Made by a program: the position numbers and the translations under genes. Of a DNA stretch of 64,000 nt, positions 32,886-44,619 are shown in pieces. The stretch comes from Enchytraeus crypticus (Eukaryota > Annelida > Clitellata > Enchytraeida > Enchytraeidae), in contig CAJHZI010000534.1 in the NCBI GenBank assembly GCA_905160935.1, positions 1,725,501 to 1,789,500 on the forward strand. The letters run 5' to 3'. Position 1 is the first letter of the stretch, and each line of letters opens with the position of its first letter. The notes beneath the pieces are model-generated. The model worked only from the letters and a program-made list of their open reading frames with translations, searched no databases and was not told where the DNA came from.

Positions 32886-34723
32886 CTAAGTAAGTACAAA
32901 AGGTGGAACACACGTGACGTTGTAGAGATCATTCTCTAATTGACTCAAATCATTTCCAGCATATGATTCAGAAAACAAAATAGCGCCTAAATCCGACACC
33001 ACATATTCAAGTTGACGTCTTAATTCATCCTTACTCTCGGTCACCGTCACTCCAAATCCAACAATCCGCACTCCAGAACTCTTCAGCTTATCCGTCACTA
33101 TCCCTACCTCCCGAGTTAATCCGGTGCTGAATCCATGCGTGATGATGACAGCAACTTGAGTCCTACTAGTGGTTCCTCTATCCCAGAACACCTGACTCTC
33201 AGAGATCCGTAGCGAGTCCTCGAGTGTCGCCCACTGGCTGGCGGTCTGGAAGTTAGCCTTGCGGAAAGCCATCTGCTTGGCCATGAGGCTTGTGTCGTTG
33301 TAGAGGTTCCAGACGATCGAGTCGTTGACTCCGCCGCTACCGAACCTGAGGAGAGCTACTCGAGAGCCGGAGGGGCTGACGTTGTAGACTGGGATAAAGT
33401 CAGCCAGGAAGTACATGAGGCTGTACCAGTTGTAGGAAGGAGTGGCTGCAGGGCTGGAGCTGAGGGTGGGGTCCATATTCACGATGAAGGCGATGTCAAG
33501 CGGGTGTTCGCAGGTCTCTATACAACAGTAGACGTAGGAAATATATTCAATCAAAAAATAAGAATTTAACGTCCGGTTCCTCGTCATTGGGCAATGTCAG
33601 GGACGTCATATTAGAGTCGTCTATCATGTTCTGTATCTTTTATATTTCTACTTTGTCTCACTCTCTCTCTCTTTGACTCTGTCATGTTCTGTGTCTCTAA
33701 TGTTTCTACAGTGTCTCACTCCTTGTAAGCCTTGTAGTCGCAGGTCTTTATAAAACAGTAAAACAGCATAAGCTGTGAAAGAGAGCTGAAAGTTAAAATT
33801 AAGGAGTTGTAAATCATATATCATATATAACCTGCTAATAAACACTGCGAGATTAATTGGAACATGACAGTGCATATAATAATCTCGCACTCTGTGGCTG
33901 TGCTGCTTTGTGAACACCTCTTCGATCAATCGATTGCTAGTTCAATCTACCTCTACCATTTTTTGATCACCGTACTGGCTTTCGTTTAGGACCCTTACTT
34001 CTCCTCAGCACATTTCTTTCGCAGATTGGTCTGGGTGAATTGATCTGTAATGATGTGTACTGTTGGGGACGTCCCTGACATCATCCCTGGATGAGGAAAC
34101 GGACGTTAAACCTTTATTATTATTATTATTATTATTTTCTTCAAAATGGACAGCATTAATATTTCTAAGCCATTACATAAACTCTTCCAGCATAGAGCTG
34201 CCAGGACTGGTTTTGTAATCGATGCTGTCTTGAACGATAAGTGTTATCGTTCAAGACAGCATCGATTACAAAACTTTAATTGTTATTATTTCTATTTTTA
34301 CTAAAATAATATAAGTGTTATATGATTTTATTGGAACTTGCTAGAACTGTGATGGCTTCTTTTCTTTAGTGCACTGCCAAGTGGCAGGTTCAAGGTACAT
34401 ATTCATACTCAAAGTCTGCTTTCTCGCTCCATAAGAGCACTCCCCAGATGAACAAGTTAATCCCCTCACAAAATCTGTGATAGCTATTTAATCAATAATC
34501 AAGTTGACAACACCATCTTCTAGCAAAGGAACGTTAAGTGAGATGTAAGATTATCTCATAGTATTAAAGATGATATCTGAGAGATCAAAAATAAAAAGGC
34601 AACGATTACTAGTAACCATGGATAGCAAAATGAGGAAATAAGGTAAACTATAAAAGCAGCCACCAAAAAAGGGAAACGTTATAGCACATGCGATTTGTTA
34701 AGTGCGTAACTCTCTCTCTTTCG

Positions 34724-34759
<36 letters not shown>

Positions 34760-36071
34760 TAGTGCCCTGACTACTGGCAGGTCCACGATATATAAAGCCT
34801 CAACTCTTCTCGGTCTTCCACTTTCTTCTTCATTTCCACATACGAGTGGATCTTAAGTGTTTAACTATACGAAATAAAGAAGATTTGGCTCACCTGACGG
34901 GACACCCCGGTCTCCCGTGGCCCCAGTTATACCACTAGGGCCACTAGGCCCCGGGCCTCCAGGACTGCCTACGGGTCCAGTTGCGCCTAATTGTCCCATA
35001 GGCCCAGCCACCCCGGTAAATCCAGTGTCCCCTGCAGGGCCCTGGGAGCCATCAAGACCACGAAATCCTACGTATCCTGCGGGGCCCGGAAATCCTGTTT
35101 CGCCGGTGAATCCTACGAGACCGGACCAGCCTGTGAACCCATCGACCCCGGTCTGACCCCTGGGCCCCGTCGAGCCAGTCTCTCCCGTCCAACCCGTGGG
35201 GCCCGGGGGTCCCGGGATGATCAGCAGCCCCGAGCCGTCCTCTGACAATATAATACAACGAGATACAACCAAATACAATACAGTGAGATACATAGAAATA
35301 CAATACAATAAGATACAACGAAATACAATGCAGCGAGATACAACGAAACACAATACAGTGAGATACAATGAGATACAGTACAGTGAGATATAATGAGATA
35401 CAATATGCTAGAGTGAACTAAGTTAATATTTCAATTAAAATATGAGGTGATTATGTTATAGTAAACTAGATTAACATTTCAATTAAAGAGTTAAATAATT
35501 ATAGATTACATTGTACTACATGAAAGTTAATAAATTAATCAAGATGGGAGGTGACAATGCTACGATGATCTAAGCATAGTGGTCTCTTAGTCGTCATCGG
35601 GCGGTACTTTGGCGCCTGGTTGTGCAGGAGACGTCCCTGACATTGCCTTATGGCGAGGAATCGGACGTTAAATTCTTATTGAGTGATTGATTGATTAAGT
35701 AGAGGTGTCAGTTAGACGTACAGACCATTCATGACTTTCCTGGGCTGATACTCTAGTTGAGCCACTCTCCTCTCTCTAGCCAGCCTTGCCTCTAACATCT
35801 CAGTCAATGCCTGCGACAGGCAGAGCCAGAAATAAGGACCCTCCTCAAACGTTAGGTCATCTTCCATCCACAACTGCCCCAGCCCATCCTGTGGCGGCTG
35901 TTGTTGTTGTTGCTGGTACAGCGATACATTCATGTATCTGTAGATGAAGGAGCAGTCAGATGGTAACACTGGTTCAGAGATGAAGGCGGAGTTAACGGTT
36001 GGTTGGGCACTGAGAGAGGTGAGAAAGAGGAGAATAAGAGAGAGAACCAAGTGGTAGAGAGTTCCAGACAT
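32886..36071 (-). CDS. Short-chain collagen with C-terminal VWA domain (collagen array gene 1)
   Basis: Exons (minus) 36071-35726, 35241-34894, 33517-32886; 1326 nt, 441 residues; both introns phase 1. Exon 1 gives a signal peptide (LVLSLILLFLTSLSAQPT), LPSDCSFIYRYMN, a Gln run and ...FWLCLSQALTEMLEARLA, an amphipathic stretch likely to trimerise. Exon 2 encodes about 35 uninterrupted Gly-X-Y triplets with no lysine. Exon 3 is a von Willebrand A domain, from CEHPLDIAFIVNMDPTLSSS through SRTQVAVIITHGFSTGL and GVRIVGFGVTV to NVTCVPPF. Terminal cysteines are in the usual place, but the MIDAS DxSxS is replaced by N-M-D-P-T, so metal-dependent ligand binding is unlikely. I chose the ATG at 36071 because a TATA box and CCAAT box lie just upstream. 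Secreted matrix protein by inference. Confidence 0.85.
33610..33730 (-). repeat. Intronic copies of the neuroligin exon 9 repeat
   Basis: Two units about 58 bp apart. On the minus strand they contain gagacactgtagaaacatta and gacacagaacatgacagag, nearly identical to neuroligin exon 9 around 29570-29610 (gacacagtagaaacataag, gatacagaacatgacagaga). Confidence 0.85.
34068..34140 (+). mobile_element. SINE tail fragment (gacgttaa type) with (ATT)n
   Basis: gacgtccctgacatcatccc, tggatgaggaaacggacgtt, aaacctttattattatt. Sister fragments: 35625-35690, 36536-36582 (minus), 53262-53330, 33575-33605 (minus) and 13415-13460 (minus). Confidence 0.75.
34210..34274. repeat. Perfect 31-bp inverted repeat with 3-bp loop
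   Basis: gttttgtaatcgatgctgtc continues to gaacgataa, loop gtg, then the exact complement. Located in intron 2 of collagen gene 1. Confidence 0.95.
34714..34862 (-). mobile_element. RTE 3'-end fragment with (CT)n end
   Basis: tagtgccctgactactggca and acatacgagtggatctt match the RTE terminus; the (CT)n tract 34714-34758 sits at the element's 3' side. A further short tail copy is at 34365-34410. Confidence 0.75.
35255..35400 (-). repeat. Minisatellite abutting the acceptor of collagen 1 exon 2
   Basis: Units of gagatacaaygaaatacaat on the plus strand, beginning about 14 bp from the acceptor at 35242-35243. Confidence 0.88.
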
Positions 36072-36107
36072 TCCAAGCAGTGAGGTAGTAGGGCACCGCA
36101 TTGACAG

Positions 36108-36138
36108 TTTATATATAATAAATCTCCTCATTGGCTGC
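36108..36138 (-). promoter_or_regulatory. Core promoter of collagen gene 1 (CCAAT + TATA)
   Basis: Minus strand reads agccaatgag, then tatatataaac, about 40-65 bp upstream of the ATG at 36071. Spacing implies transcription starting only about 10 nt before the ATG, i.e. a very short 5' UTR. Confidence 0.6.
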
Positions 36139-36427
36139 GACGAATTGGTTACACTGTACATGTATTATATCTTCAGTTCTCTACATGTTCTCACATAAAA
36201 GATCTACACAGCGTAGTCCTAATGATGATCACCTAAAGATATGAGTATACGTTTTTATTTGCAATTTATTCAATACCAATGTAATAATTTGCTGAATTTT
36301 TCTAAAGAAATAAACATATCGTATTATTGAGTCATGTTATAAACATGTAGACTTCCGTTATAATAGTTGATCAATGAATACAAGAAAGAAATTTTTATTT
36401 AACTAATTAGACACCAGGGATATTAAT

Positions 36428-36438
<11 letters not shown>

Positions 36439-36483
<45 letters not shown>

Positions 36484-36504
36484 TATATACATATATATAT
36501 ATAC

Positions 36505-36536
<32 letters not shown>

Positions 36537-36596
36537 GGTTTAACGTCCGTTTCCTCATCCAGGGATGATGTCAGGGACATATATATATATACATAC

Positions 36597-36644
<48 letters not shown>

Positions 36645-36775
36645 TTATTTATCTCTTAGTGCACTGCCTACTGGCAGGTGCATGGTATGTAACGCCACCC
36701 CATTCATCTCCATCTTCCCTTTTCCTCTTCATATCTACACACGAGTGGAACTTTAAATCATCTCTAATAGTCCTT
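36439..36775 (-). mobile_element. RTE 3'-end fragment with long (TA)n tract
   Basis: Minus-strand RTE tail at 36650-36775 (tagtgcactgcctactggca) followed on its 3' side by (TA)n at 36583-36648, a SINE tail fragment (36536-36582) and more (TA)n plus (ATA)n at 36439-36535. Confidence 0.75.
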
Positions 36776-37137
36776 TTGATGTAACATTATTTTTGGGGAT
36801 TCTGCTTATGAAGAGGTGTCCCCCTATGCCTTTCTTAGCTTCGACTAACATTTACTGGGCAAGGGCGTCATTTCCAGAGAAAACAATCCTGTTTACCCAA
36901 TATAGGCCTAGGCTATATAATCCTCAACCTCATCATCATCATCTTCCCTTGAATTCTAGTTTAACCAGAGTCGGGAAACGAATAGACTGTCTAAAATCCT
37001 CTCTGTCCTACATCACATCACCAGTCAATCCCCTATTTGAGACTTTTCCATTCGGAGAAGGCTATAGGCTATATTATAGGTAATTATTTAACCTATAATA
37101 TAGGCTATATAATACAATATATAATTTTCTACAGTGT

Positions 37138-37139
<2 letters not shown>

Positions 37140-37185
<46 letters not shown>

Positions 37186-37223
37186 TGATATATACATGTA
37201 TATATATATATACATATATATTA

Positions 37224-37254
<31 letters not shown>

Positions 37255-37258
37255 CATG

Positions 37259-37331
<73 letters not shown>

Positions 37332-37342
37332 TTATATATAAA
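37140..37342. repeat. (TA)n microsatellite, about 200 bp
   Basis: TA dinucleotides with scattered c/g interruptions (tacatgta). Ile-Tyr frames across it are artefacts. Confidence 0.95.
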
Positions 37343-38889
37343 CCTATTAATGAAAGCTGACGTAACCAAAAATAACCAAGAAGGCTGAGACAAGTTTATG
37401 AAATTGACATGCTTCACTTGACTTAATATAGTATGTAAAACTAAGCTTAGCTAATTATAATTAGTCATTCAGTGTCAGCCTTTATATGAATAAACCGTGA
37501 AAATTATTCCGTATAGAAGACTAAAAGCCAATGAAGATTAAACAAAACATCAACGAAGAAATAGAGAAATCACTACAGGAAACATTTTACATTTTGATTT
37601 TGAAACAAATAGAAATAAAATAAATCCAGTGTATATTTTTAGCCTCAATACATGGTGGAATTAAAAATATAGATACAAAAATGAGAGCTAGTGTTCTCGG
37701 CGTGATATTGTTGGGCATAGTTGGCTGAGTAGTTTTGTATGGCTCGGTGTATTGATTGAAAGGCTTTCTTGTAGGTTGTAGCCTTTCGTATTACAAGAAT
37801 TGAGAACTGCAGAGTGCCAACTAATCTACATATAGCTCTCCAATGAAAGCAGTGCTGGGCATCGGATGAACAGTAAATCCTAATTAACAAACGCTTCTAT
37901 ATAAATCTTAACAAGCCGCATAATAGTTATTAGTTTCATATCCATTCAACTGCGAAACAAATATCAATAATCTTAATGTATTTCTCTGTGTAGTAAATCT
38001 ATGATTCTGAATCAGACTTTATAAGAAAAATATCTTTTTAAAATGTCTACAGTTGTGCAGATAATATGGAAATTTGACGGAGATAAACAAAAGCAGGTTA
38101 TGTGGGCAAAGTAAAATAAACAATAAATGTCTTAGTATATAAGGCAAAAATGATGCGAGATGATTGGTTAATTTCAGAAATATGATTTCAGAAAGAGCCT
38201 ACAATTTTTATATTTATGACAGCATTAATTCATGGAATAAAGGTTATAAGAAAAGATGAGGATACACGTATTGACTGATCATTAAAGTTTTATTTCACAA
38301 TAATCTTGTTACGAATAGAGGCTAAAGCAAATTATAACAAATTTTCCATAACGCCAAAATATTTAAAGAAATTCACATAAAATGGCACACCGATCTATAC
38401 ACTGGTACACCGCTATATTGGAATTGGTATAAAATATTGACAGGTATAGAAAGCAAAAAATAAAAAAATTCATTGAATAATAGTTACATTAATAACAACA
38501 ATTAGAGTGCTACAGTCATCAATGACAACATCGAACACTATTGCATTAAAATCAAGTCGGTGAGCAAAAAGAAGGTTCAAAAACTGTGCAAATTCTAAAA
38601 TCCAGAAAATCAGTCCAAAAATGATTATCAACATAAGTACTCAAGATATTTGAACAAGTGGTAAATAAGTAAATGCTGATCTAATACAGGCAGGTTCCTA
38701 TCACCGCTAATGCCATTGACACGTGGATGATTCAGCGACGTGCACGCTTCAATGCTCCGGTGCAACAAGGCTTCTTTATTTGTTCTCTAGTTCAACTCAA
38801 ACACAAACCTCATAGACTTTCATGAATACTACAAATACACAATCGTTCTGCCAGGTCGCCCTGATACTAGCCGATATCTATGATATTTG

Positions 38890-39018
38890 CTGAAGTCAGT
38901 GGCGATGTCGGTTAGATACTCGACCGCGGATCAGTAGGTGCTGGTTCAAATCCTGGGCTCGTCCGTCACTGACATCGCTTTCGAGTGAGAAACTGACGCT
39001 AACATTAGCTGTACCAGC
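38890..39018 (+). mobile_element. SINE family A copy
   Basis: Head ggcgatgtcggttagatact, B box ctggttcaaatcctgggctc, tail gacatcgctttcgagtgaga. Confidence 0.85.
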
Positions 39019-39284
39019 TTTTTTTATTTAACGTCTATATGCGAATACTAGCTCATACTTCAACTTGTTAAGACTGATGACGAGTTGTCAGCGTGCCTGA
39101 CAATCAAGTCAGAGATCATTGATTCGAAATCTCTCTGTTTGCATTTTACTGATTCCGCAGAAACAAACGTTAAAAATAATAAAATTCTCAGTTTAATATC
39201 AGACTGGAAGACACTATTACATCGTGTGATGAAATTGCACAGTCAGTATTCGCTGCAGCCATTAAGTAGTCATTTAAGTATTCA

Positions 39285-39740
39285 TTAAGTAGTCATTACG
39301 TATTCAATAAGTAGTCAATAAGTATTCAATAAGTATTCAATAAGTAGTCATTAAGTATTCAATAAGTATTCTATAAGTATTCAATAAGTATTCTATAAGT
39401 AGTCATTAAGTATTCAATAAGTATTCTATAAGTATTCAATAAGTATTCAATAAGTAGTCATTAAGTATTCAATAAGTATTCTATAAGTATTCAATAAGTA
39501 TTCTATAAGTAGTCATTAAGTATTCAATAAGTATTCTATAAGTATTCAATAAGTATTCTATAAGTACTCATTAGGTATTCATTAAGTATTCAATAAGTAT
39601 TCAATAAGTATTCAATAAGTATTCAATAAGTATTCAATAAGTATTCATTAAGTACTCATTAAGTAGTCAGATAAAGTACTCATAAGTAGTCAGATACAGT
39701 ATTCAGATAAAGTAGTCTGATAAAGTAGTCAGATAAAGGG
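39285..39740 (+). repeat. 10-11-bp minisatellite (aagtattcaat)n
   Basis: Roughly 40 units with variants tattcaataag, tattctataag and agtcattaag, arranged in higher-order blocks (39340-39560). Confidence 0.93.
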
Positions 39741-40574
39741 AATAAATGCAGTCGTTGTGTCTATAATACGACTTCCTGATTATCATAGGCCTATTTTAAT
39801 TCAAATATCAGCTAATTAGGGTAACGACGAGCAATAAATAAACCCTAATATCGCAAATTATATTAAGCTAATAGTACACTTCCAAAGCAGACTGCATGCA
39901 CATGTATATAGTAGCTGACGATTCAATACGAACGTTTGTGTAATTGTGGTTGTTGTTGTTGTTGTTGCTATTGATTTCAGCTGTATGTTGTTCTTGTATT
40001 TGTTATTGTTGTTGATATTGATTTCAGTTGTATGTTGTTCTTATGTTTGTTGCTTTTGTTGTTGCTACTGATTTCAGTTGTATGTTGTTCTTATGTTTGT
40101 TGCTGTTGTTGTAATTGATGTGTTTTTATGTTGTTCATATCTTTGTTGTATTTGCTGTTGCCGCTGTTATTGATGTACGTGGTCGATTGCTGCTTTCGTT
40201 ATATAAGTGGTGATGTTAAATGTTGCTCTTTATCATTTTTTGCTGTTGTGTTTATTGCTGTTGTTGAGATGTTGTTTTTGCTTATTGTTGCTACCTGTTG
40301 CTGATTGCCGTCCTTGTTTGATATTGCTGTTTGATGTTGTTGTTTGATATTGTTGTTGTTTAATGTTTTTGCTGTTTGATGTTGTTGTGGTTTTTGTTTG
40401 GTGTTGTTGCTATTTGATGTTGTTTAGGTTTTTGTTGCTTGTATTTTTGATGTTGCTATTGTTGCCTGATGTTATTGTTGTTTGATACTGTTGTTGTTTT
40501 ATGTTGTTGTTGTTGTTTGATTTCTGGCACTTTGATTGTCAGAGGAGCGGTAGCTAGAGTGTCTCTGCATTCTC

Positions 40575-41784
40575 TTATGCTAGGGAAATGCCTGGGGGAC
40601 CTCGCTGTCCCTGTTGACCCTGAAGCCCAGGTTGTCCTGCTGGACCCCAAGGGCCGGTGGCTCCATTAAGTCCAGGGGCTCCATACGGACCTGTGCCACC
40701 AGTGTTTCCGGTTGCTCCAATTTGTCCAGGGGCCCCAGGAGTTCCTGATGAGCCAGAGGGTCCCGGAGCCCCCACGGGACCGGGTAGTCCCCGTGCCCCT
40801 GTAGGACCTGGGTACCCTGTGTGCCCCTGGCGCCCTGTGAACCCCTGTTGTCCCGCAGACCCCGTGGCACCTGGGGATCCAGCGGGACCTATAGGTCCTG
40901 GTGGTCCCGCTATTGGTCCACCTGAAAATAAAACAGGTAGAAATATGCAGAGGTTTATTGTTCAGACAGATTTGATTGTTTGAACATCTATTCAATGGTT
41001 CAACCTTATATATGGTTTGATATCTGGTGGATGTGATCACAAAACTGCAAATTTGTAATACATACGTTAATCGCCATCACTTGAAGTGTCTGTATATAGT
41101 AGTTTAGAGTTCTCTACACACTATAGTAGTATGTAGAGAACTCTACACACTGTAATGTGTAGTGTGTATAGCGCATTGGTACATCTCTCGCCTGAGAAAC
41201 TATGATAAGGGTTTGCGGTCAACTTAATCAGGTTCAGCGGCTACTTGGGAAAAATCGCGTGGACTGCCTTCAGTTTGAATATTAACAGGGTTACATGATT
41301 CCAAGCCTCAGTATAACGCATAGAACCAATCCATCAATCAATAAATCAATAAATCAATCAAACAATGAATCAATCAATTAATCAACCAACCAATCAACCA
41401 ATCAATCAATCAATCAATTAATCAATCAATCAATAGGAATTTAACCTTGAACAAGTAAAGCACTGTCTGCCTACCTGGAAGACTTCCCAGTCTATTCAGG
41501 ATACTCTCCAGGTTACCTATCCTCGCTTCCAGCTGCTCCGCCTGTTTCGTCTCGTCGAGGAGCTTGTAGATGGCGCATCGTCTGAGGGTGACCACGGGGC
41601 TGACCTCAGGGGCCGCCCCTTGACCACCCAGCACCGGGGCGTACATGAGGAACGAGCAGTCCCTGGGGAAGGGCGGGCCCTGAAGGAAGTTCTCCTCCGT
41701 GGTGGGCTGGGCTAGGATGTGCTCCAGCCAGGGACTCAGCAGGATTAGCAGGATTGCACGGATACGCTGTGAGGAGAGATACAT
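40575..41784 (-). CDS. Short-chain collagen (collagen array gene 2)
   Basis: Exons 41784-41475 and 40921-40575; 657 nt, 218 residues; phase-1 intron. Exon 1: signal peptide ([19 protein letters not shown]), [14 protein letters not shown], then [20 protein letters not shown] continuing as a heptad-like [18 protein letters not shown], a good coiled-coil trimeriser. Exon 2: about 36 uninterrupted Gly-X-Y triplets, no lysine or cysteine, ending GPPGISLA and a stop; there is no VWA exon before the repeat-rich spacer. The acceptor tattttcag and donor CAG/gtaggc are clean. Same DCS...C pattern and same intron position as the other four genes. Probably a secreted homotrimer; extracellular role inferred. 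Confidence 0.85.
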
Positions 41785-42339
41785 TGTGATGTGCGGATGA
41801 ATCTGGTTAAGTGAAGTAGTCCGCAGAGTTTATTATGATTTAGAGAAAAAGTCGATACTTTTGTGTGCATTCATGTATATGTATATGGACATGTTGCAGC
41901 TTGGAAATTGAAAAATAATATATTCAGTCGGATTAGTATATTTAAAATGTTCTTTCTCTAAAGTTTTATTCTCTAGATGGATTGATATTAAATTCTGCTG
42001 AATTCTCAGCCAATTTATCGCAAAAAAATTAGTAAAAATTGTGATTTAAAAAATAATTCCAGTCACGAGATTTCAAGATTCAAATAAAATTTTCTATACG
42101 ACGAATAAATAGAGAAATGCGTTTTCTTGTTAATCATCTTCTACTAATGAACGAATAGCGGTCACGCTATAATATTTTACTATGCACTGTATTACTACTG
42201 TGTTGAAATATTATGTTATAATATTTTACTATGCACTTTCTTACTATTATGATAGGCCTACAGTATCTTGCTAGTTTTTAAGATTTAAACTCCCGTGTCC
42301 TCTTCTGCCGATGATACCAGGAACTGATATAGGTAGTTC

Positions 42340-42640
42340 TAAGCTTGCTTGATCATACAAACAAGAGACCTGCCTCCGAAGTTACGAGATTTAAGATCTA
42401 ATAAAATCAAAAGCAAATCATTTGATCATACAAACAAGAGAGCTGGCTCAGAAGTGACGAGATTTAAGATCGAATAAAATCAAAGCAAATAATTTGATCA
42501 TACAAATAAGAGACCTGCCTCCGAAGTTACAAGATTTAACATCTAATAAAATCAAAGCAAATCATTTGATCATACAAACATGAGATCTGCCTCAGAAGTG
42601 ACGAGATTTAAGATGTAATAAAATTTAAGCAAATCATAAA
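42340..42640 (+). repeat. ~83-bp tandem repeat, four units
   Basis: Unit starts tttgatcatacaaacaagag, then acctgcctccgaagttac, then gagatttaagatctaataaa; alternate units carry ctcagaagtgac, implying a dimeric higher-order unit. Confidence 0.9.
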
Positions 42641-43865
42641 GAAACATCATACGGGCTTCTGATATGAGACCAGCGACATTTAACCTTAGTAACGATGCTG
42701 AACTGAAAATGTATGTGTAATAAATAGATAAATGAGTAAATAAATAAATATTTAAATAAATAAATAAATACTTAAATAAATAAATAAATATATTCATTAA
42801 TTAATAGATACATAAACAATAAATAAATAACTTAATAAAAAAGTAAATAGGTATATAATAAATCAATAAAACATAAACACATTAATAAAAATAAATAGAT
42901 GAGTAAATAAATAAATAAGTACATAAACTACTGACTTATGATTGCTATGTTTGCTACATTAGATCTCTGGTCACTTCTCTTAAACTGTACTTGTACTATT
43001 GCGACATAATCTCACTACAAACTCTGCTCTACATGTACTGTAGAATCTAACTGAGCAGATGACACGCAGCATAACCTCTGCTCGATATTGTCATAAACGA
43101 TATCGAGCAATAACTCAAACAATAACACTAACTCGTAAACATCCGCGTCTTAAAGACTAATGTAATAACTGAGTCGGTGTTTTAAGAAAGGATTTAGGAT
43201 TGCTCTAGCTACTCATACGACTGTCCCACGCTGGCACTAATGTGGTAGGCACGACTTTGCTTTATTTAGCCGTACTGTGCCGTATACAGGTCTTTGAAGG
43301 TCCTCATGAAAGAACTCTATGTTGAGTCATAGACCGTAGAGTAGTAATAGAACACATTGATCCCTGTCCGCCATCTTAGATAACGTCGACAGGTAGATGT
43401 AACAGAGTTTTACTAACCTGAAGTTCAGTTGAAAGTATATGTGTTGAGTTAAACACATGACTTGACATCGCTTTCGAGTGAGGAAACTGACGTTTATTTT
43501 AGCTTTACCAGCTTTTAAACGGCAGTGTTAGTACCAGAAGATAAGTGAACAAAGTATCGTGTGAATATGAATAACCTTCGACAAACATATGGCATAGAGA
43601 AGTTCTGTGTTCGCTTACATAACATTTAACAAATATTTCATTATGTGTAACTCAGTTTAACAATTTGAAATGATTTGCAACATCTAACAAATGTGTCGCT
43701 CACTCGCAATGATGTAGGGTCAAGCGAATGGTTCAATACATTTATAACTCATCTGTTTTTATCTCTACGGTTCTTCAAAAATCTCTACATAAGAGTGATT
43801 TAAAAATCACTGAAAATTCCAAGTTTAAGTTATCATTTACCTATTCTTATTTACCTTTCTACTTC

Positions 43866-43965
43866 TAAAATAGTGAGTGGGACGGGACTTGGCGTAACGG
43901 TTGGAGTGGTCATCTCAGATGTAAGTGTCATGGGTTCAAAGCCCAGGTCAGACAACGCACAGCCC
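43866..43965 (+). mobile_element. tRNA-headed SINE copy
   Basis: gacttggcgtaacggttgga (A-box-like) and atgggttcaaagcccaggtc (B box). Related head at 52318-52395 (cgttatggttatagtgttcg, gtgggttccaagtccagacc). No tRNA cloverleaf is formed. Confidence 0.6.
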
Positions 43966-44528
43966 ATTCCACGTGAGCACAGGTTCAAAGTATATAACTT
44001 AGGACGTGCTCAATTGTAATATTTCACTTCATTAACACGACCCATGTCGACAAAATTGAACCTAGCAGTCGACCGAATTTCACAGATCTCGGCTATACTC
44101 GTTCAACAATATCTCTTAACACAGTCATAAGTAATGTATAGTTGATGGTTAAACGAGATCGATATACTCTAGGAAGACTTCAAACATATTTAATAAAAAA
44201 TATGTTTATCAAATAATTCTCATTAGTACACTTGACATAAGTTTTTTGTTGTTGTATTTTTACGGAGTTATCAACGTGTAATTTCAAATTGATATTGAAT
44301 TATCGATATACTTCTACATTTATAATTACGGAAATATTAAAAACGCATACTCTTGTTTAACGTATATTTATAGGCGGTTTATAGGCAGTATACATGCATT
44401 TACAGCTTAATTCCAGATTCATAAGAAATTCCTTCCAGACAATATAAAATAGCGAACCACTAGTACACTGTATTGCTGAGCATGTGTAGGTAAATCCGTG
44501 ATATACGTACATTCATCAATCAATTCCT

Positions 44529-44529
44529 C

Positions 44530-44576
<47 letters not shown>

Positions 44577-44596
44577 GTATATATATATACATGTAT
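44529..44596. repeat. (TA)n microsatellite
   Basis: TA repeats with late g/c interruptions, adjoining the left side of the mariner remnant. Confidence 0.93.
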
Positions 44597-44619
44597 AATG
44601 GTGTATGCTTATAGCCATA

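Larger units (their letters stand above)
37343..40574. other. Spacer between collagen genes 1 and 2
   Basis: No gene seen. Contains a CR1 3' UTR fragment (38488-38640, minus), a SINE A copy (38890-39018), an 11-bp array of aagtattcaat units (39285-39740) and an imperfect (TTG)n-rich region with ~45-bp higher-order repeats (tgatttcagttgtatgttgt; 39945-40515) ending just downstream of the gene 2 stop. Confidence 0.65.
41785..44528. other. Spacer between collagen genes 2 and 3, right part of gene 2 flank
   Basis: No gene seen. Holds four ~83-bp tandem units (42340-42640), an (AAAT)n-rich stretch (42720-42920), a short inverted repeat (gctcgatat/atatcgagc, 43080-43107), a SINE A tail (43462-43516) and a tRNA-headed SINE (43866-43965). 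Confidence 0.65.

Noticed and set aside
36407-37417. Ile-Tyr-rich frames on both strands
   Set aside because: (TA)n microsatellite translated; same for 48809-49003, 51078-51308 and 58312-58545.
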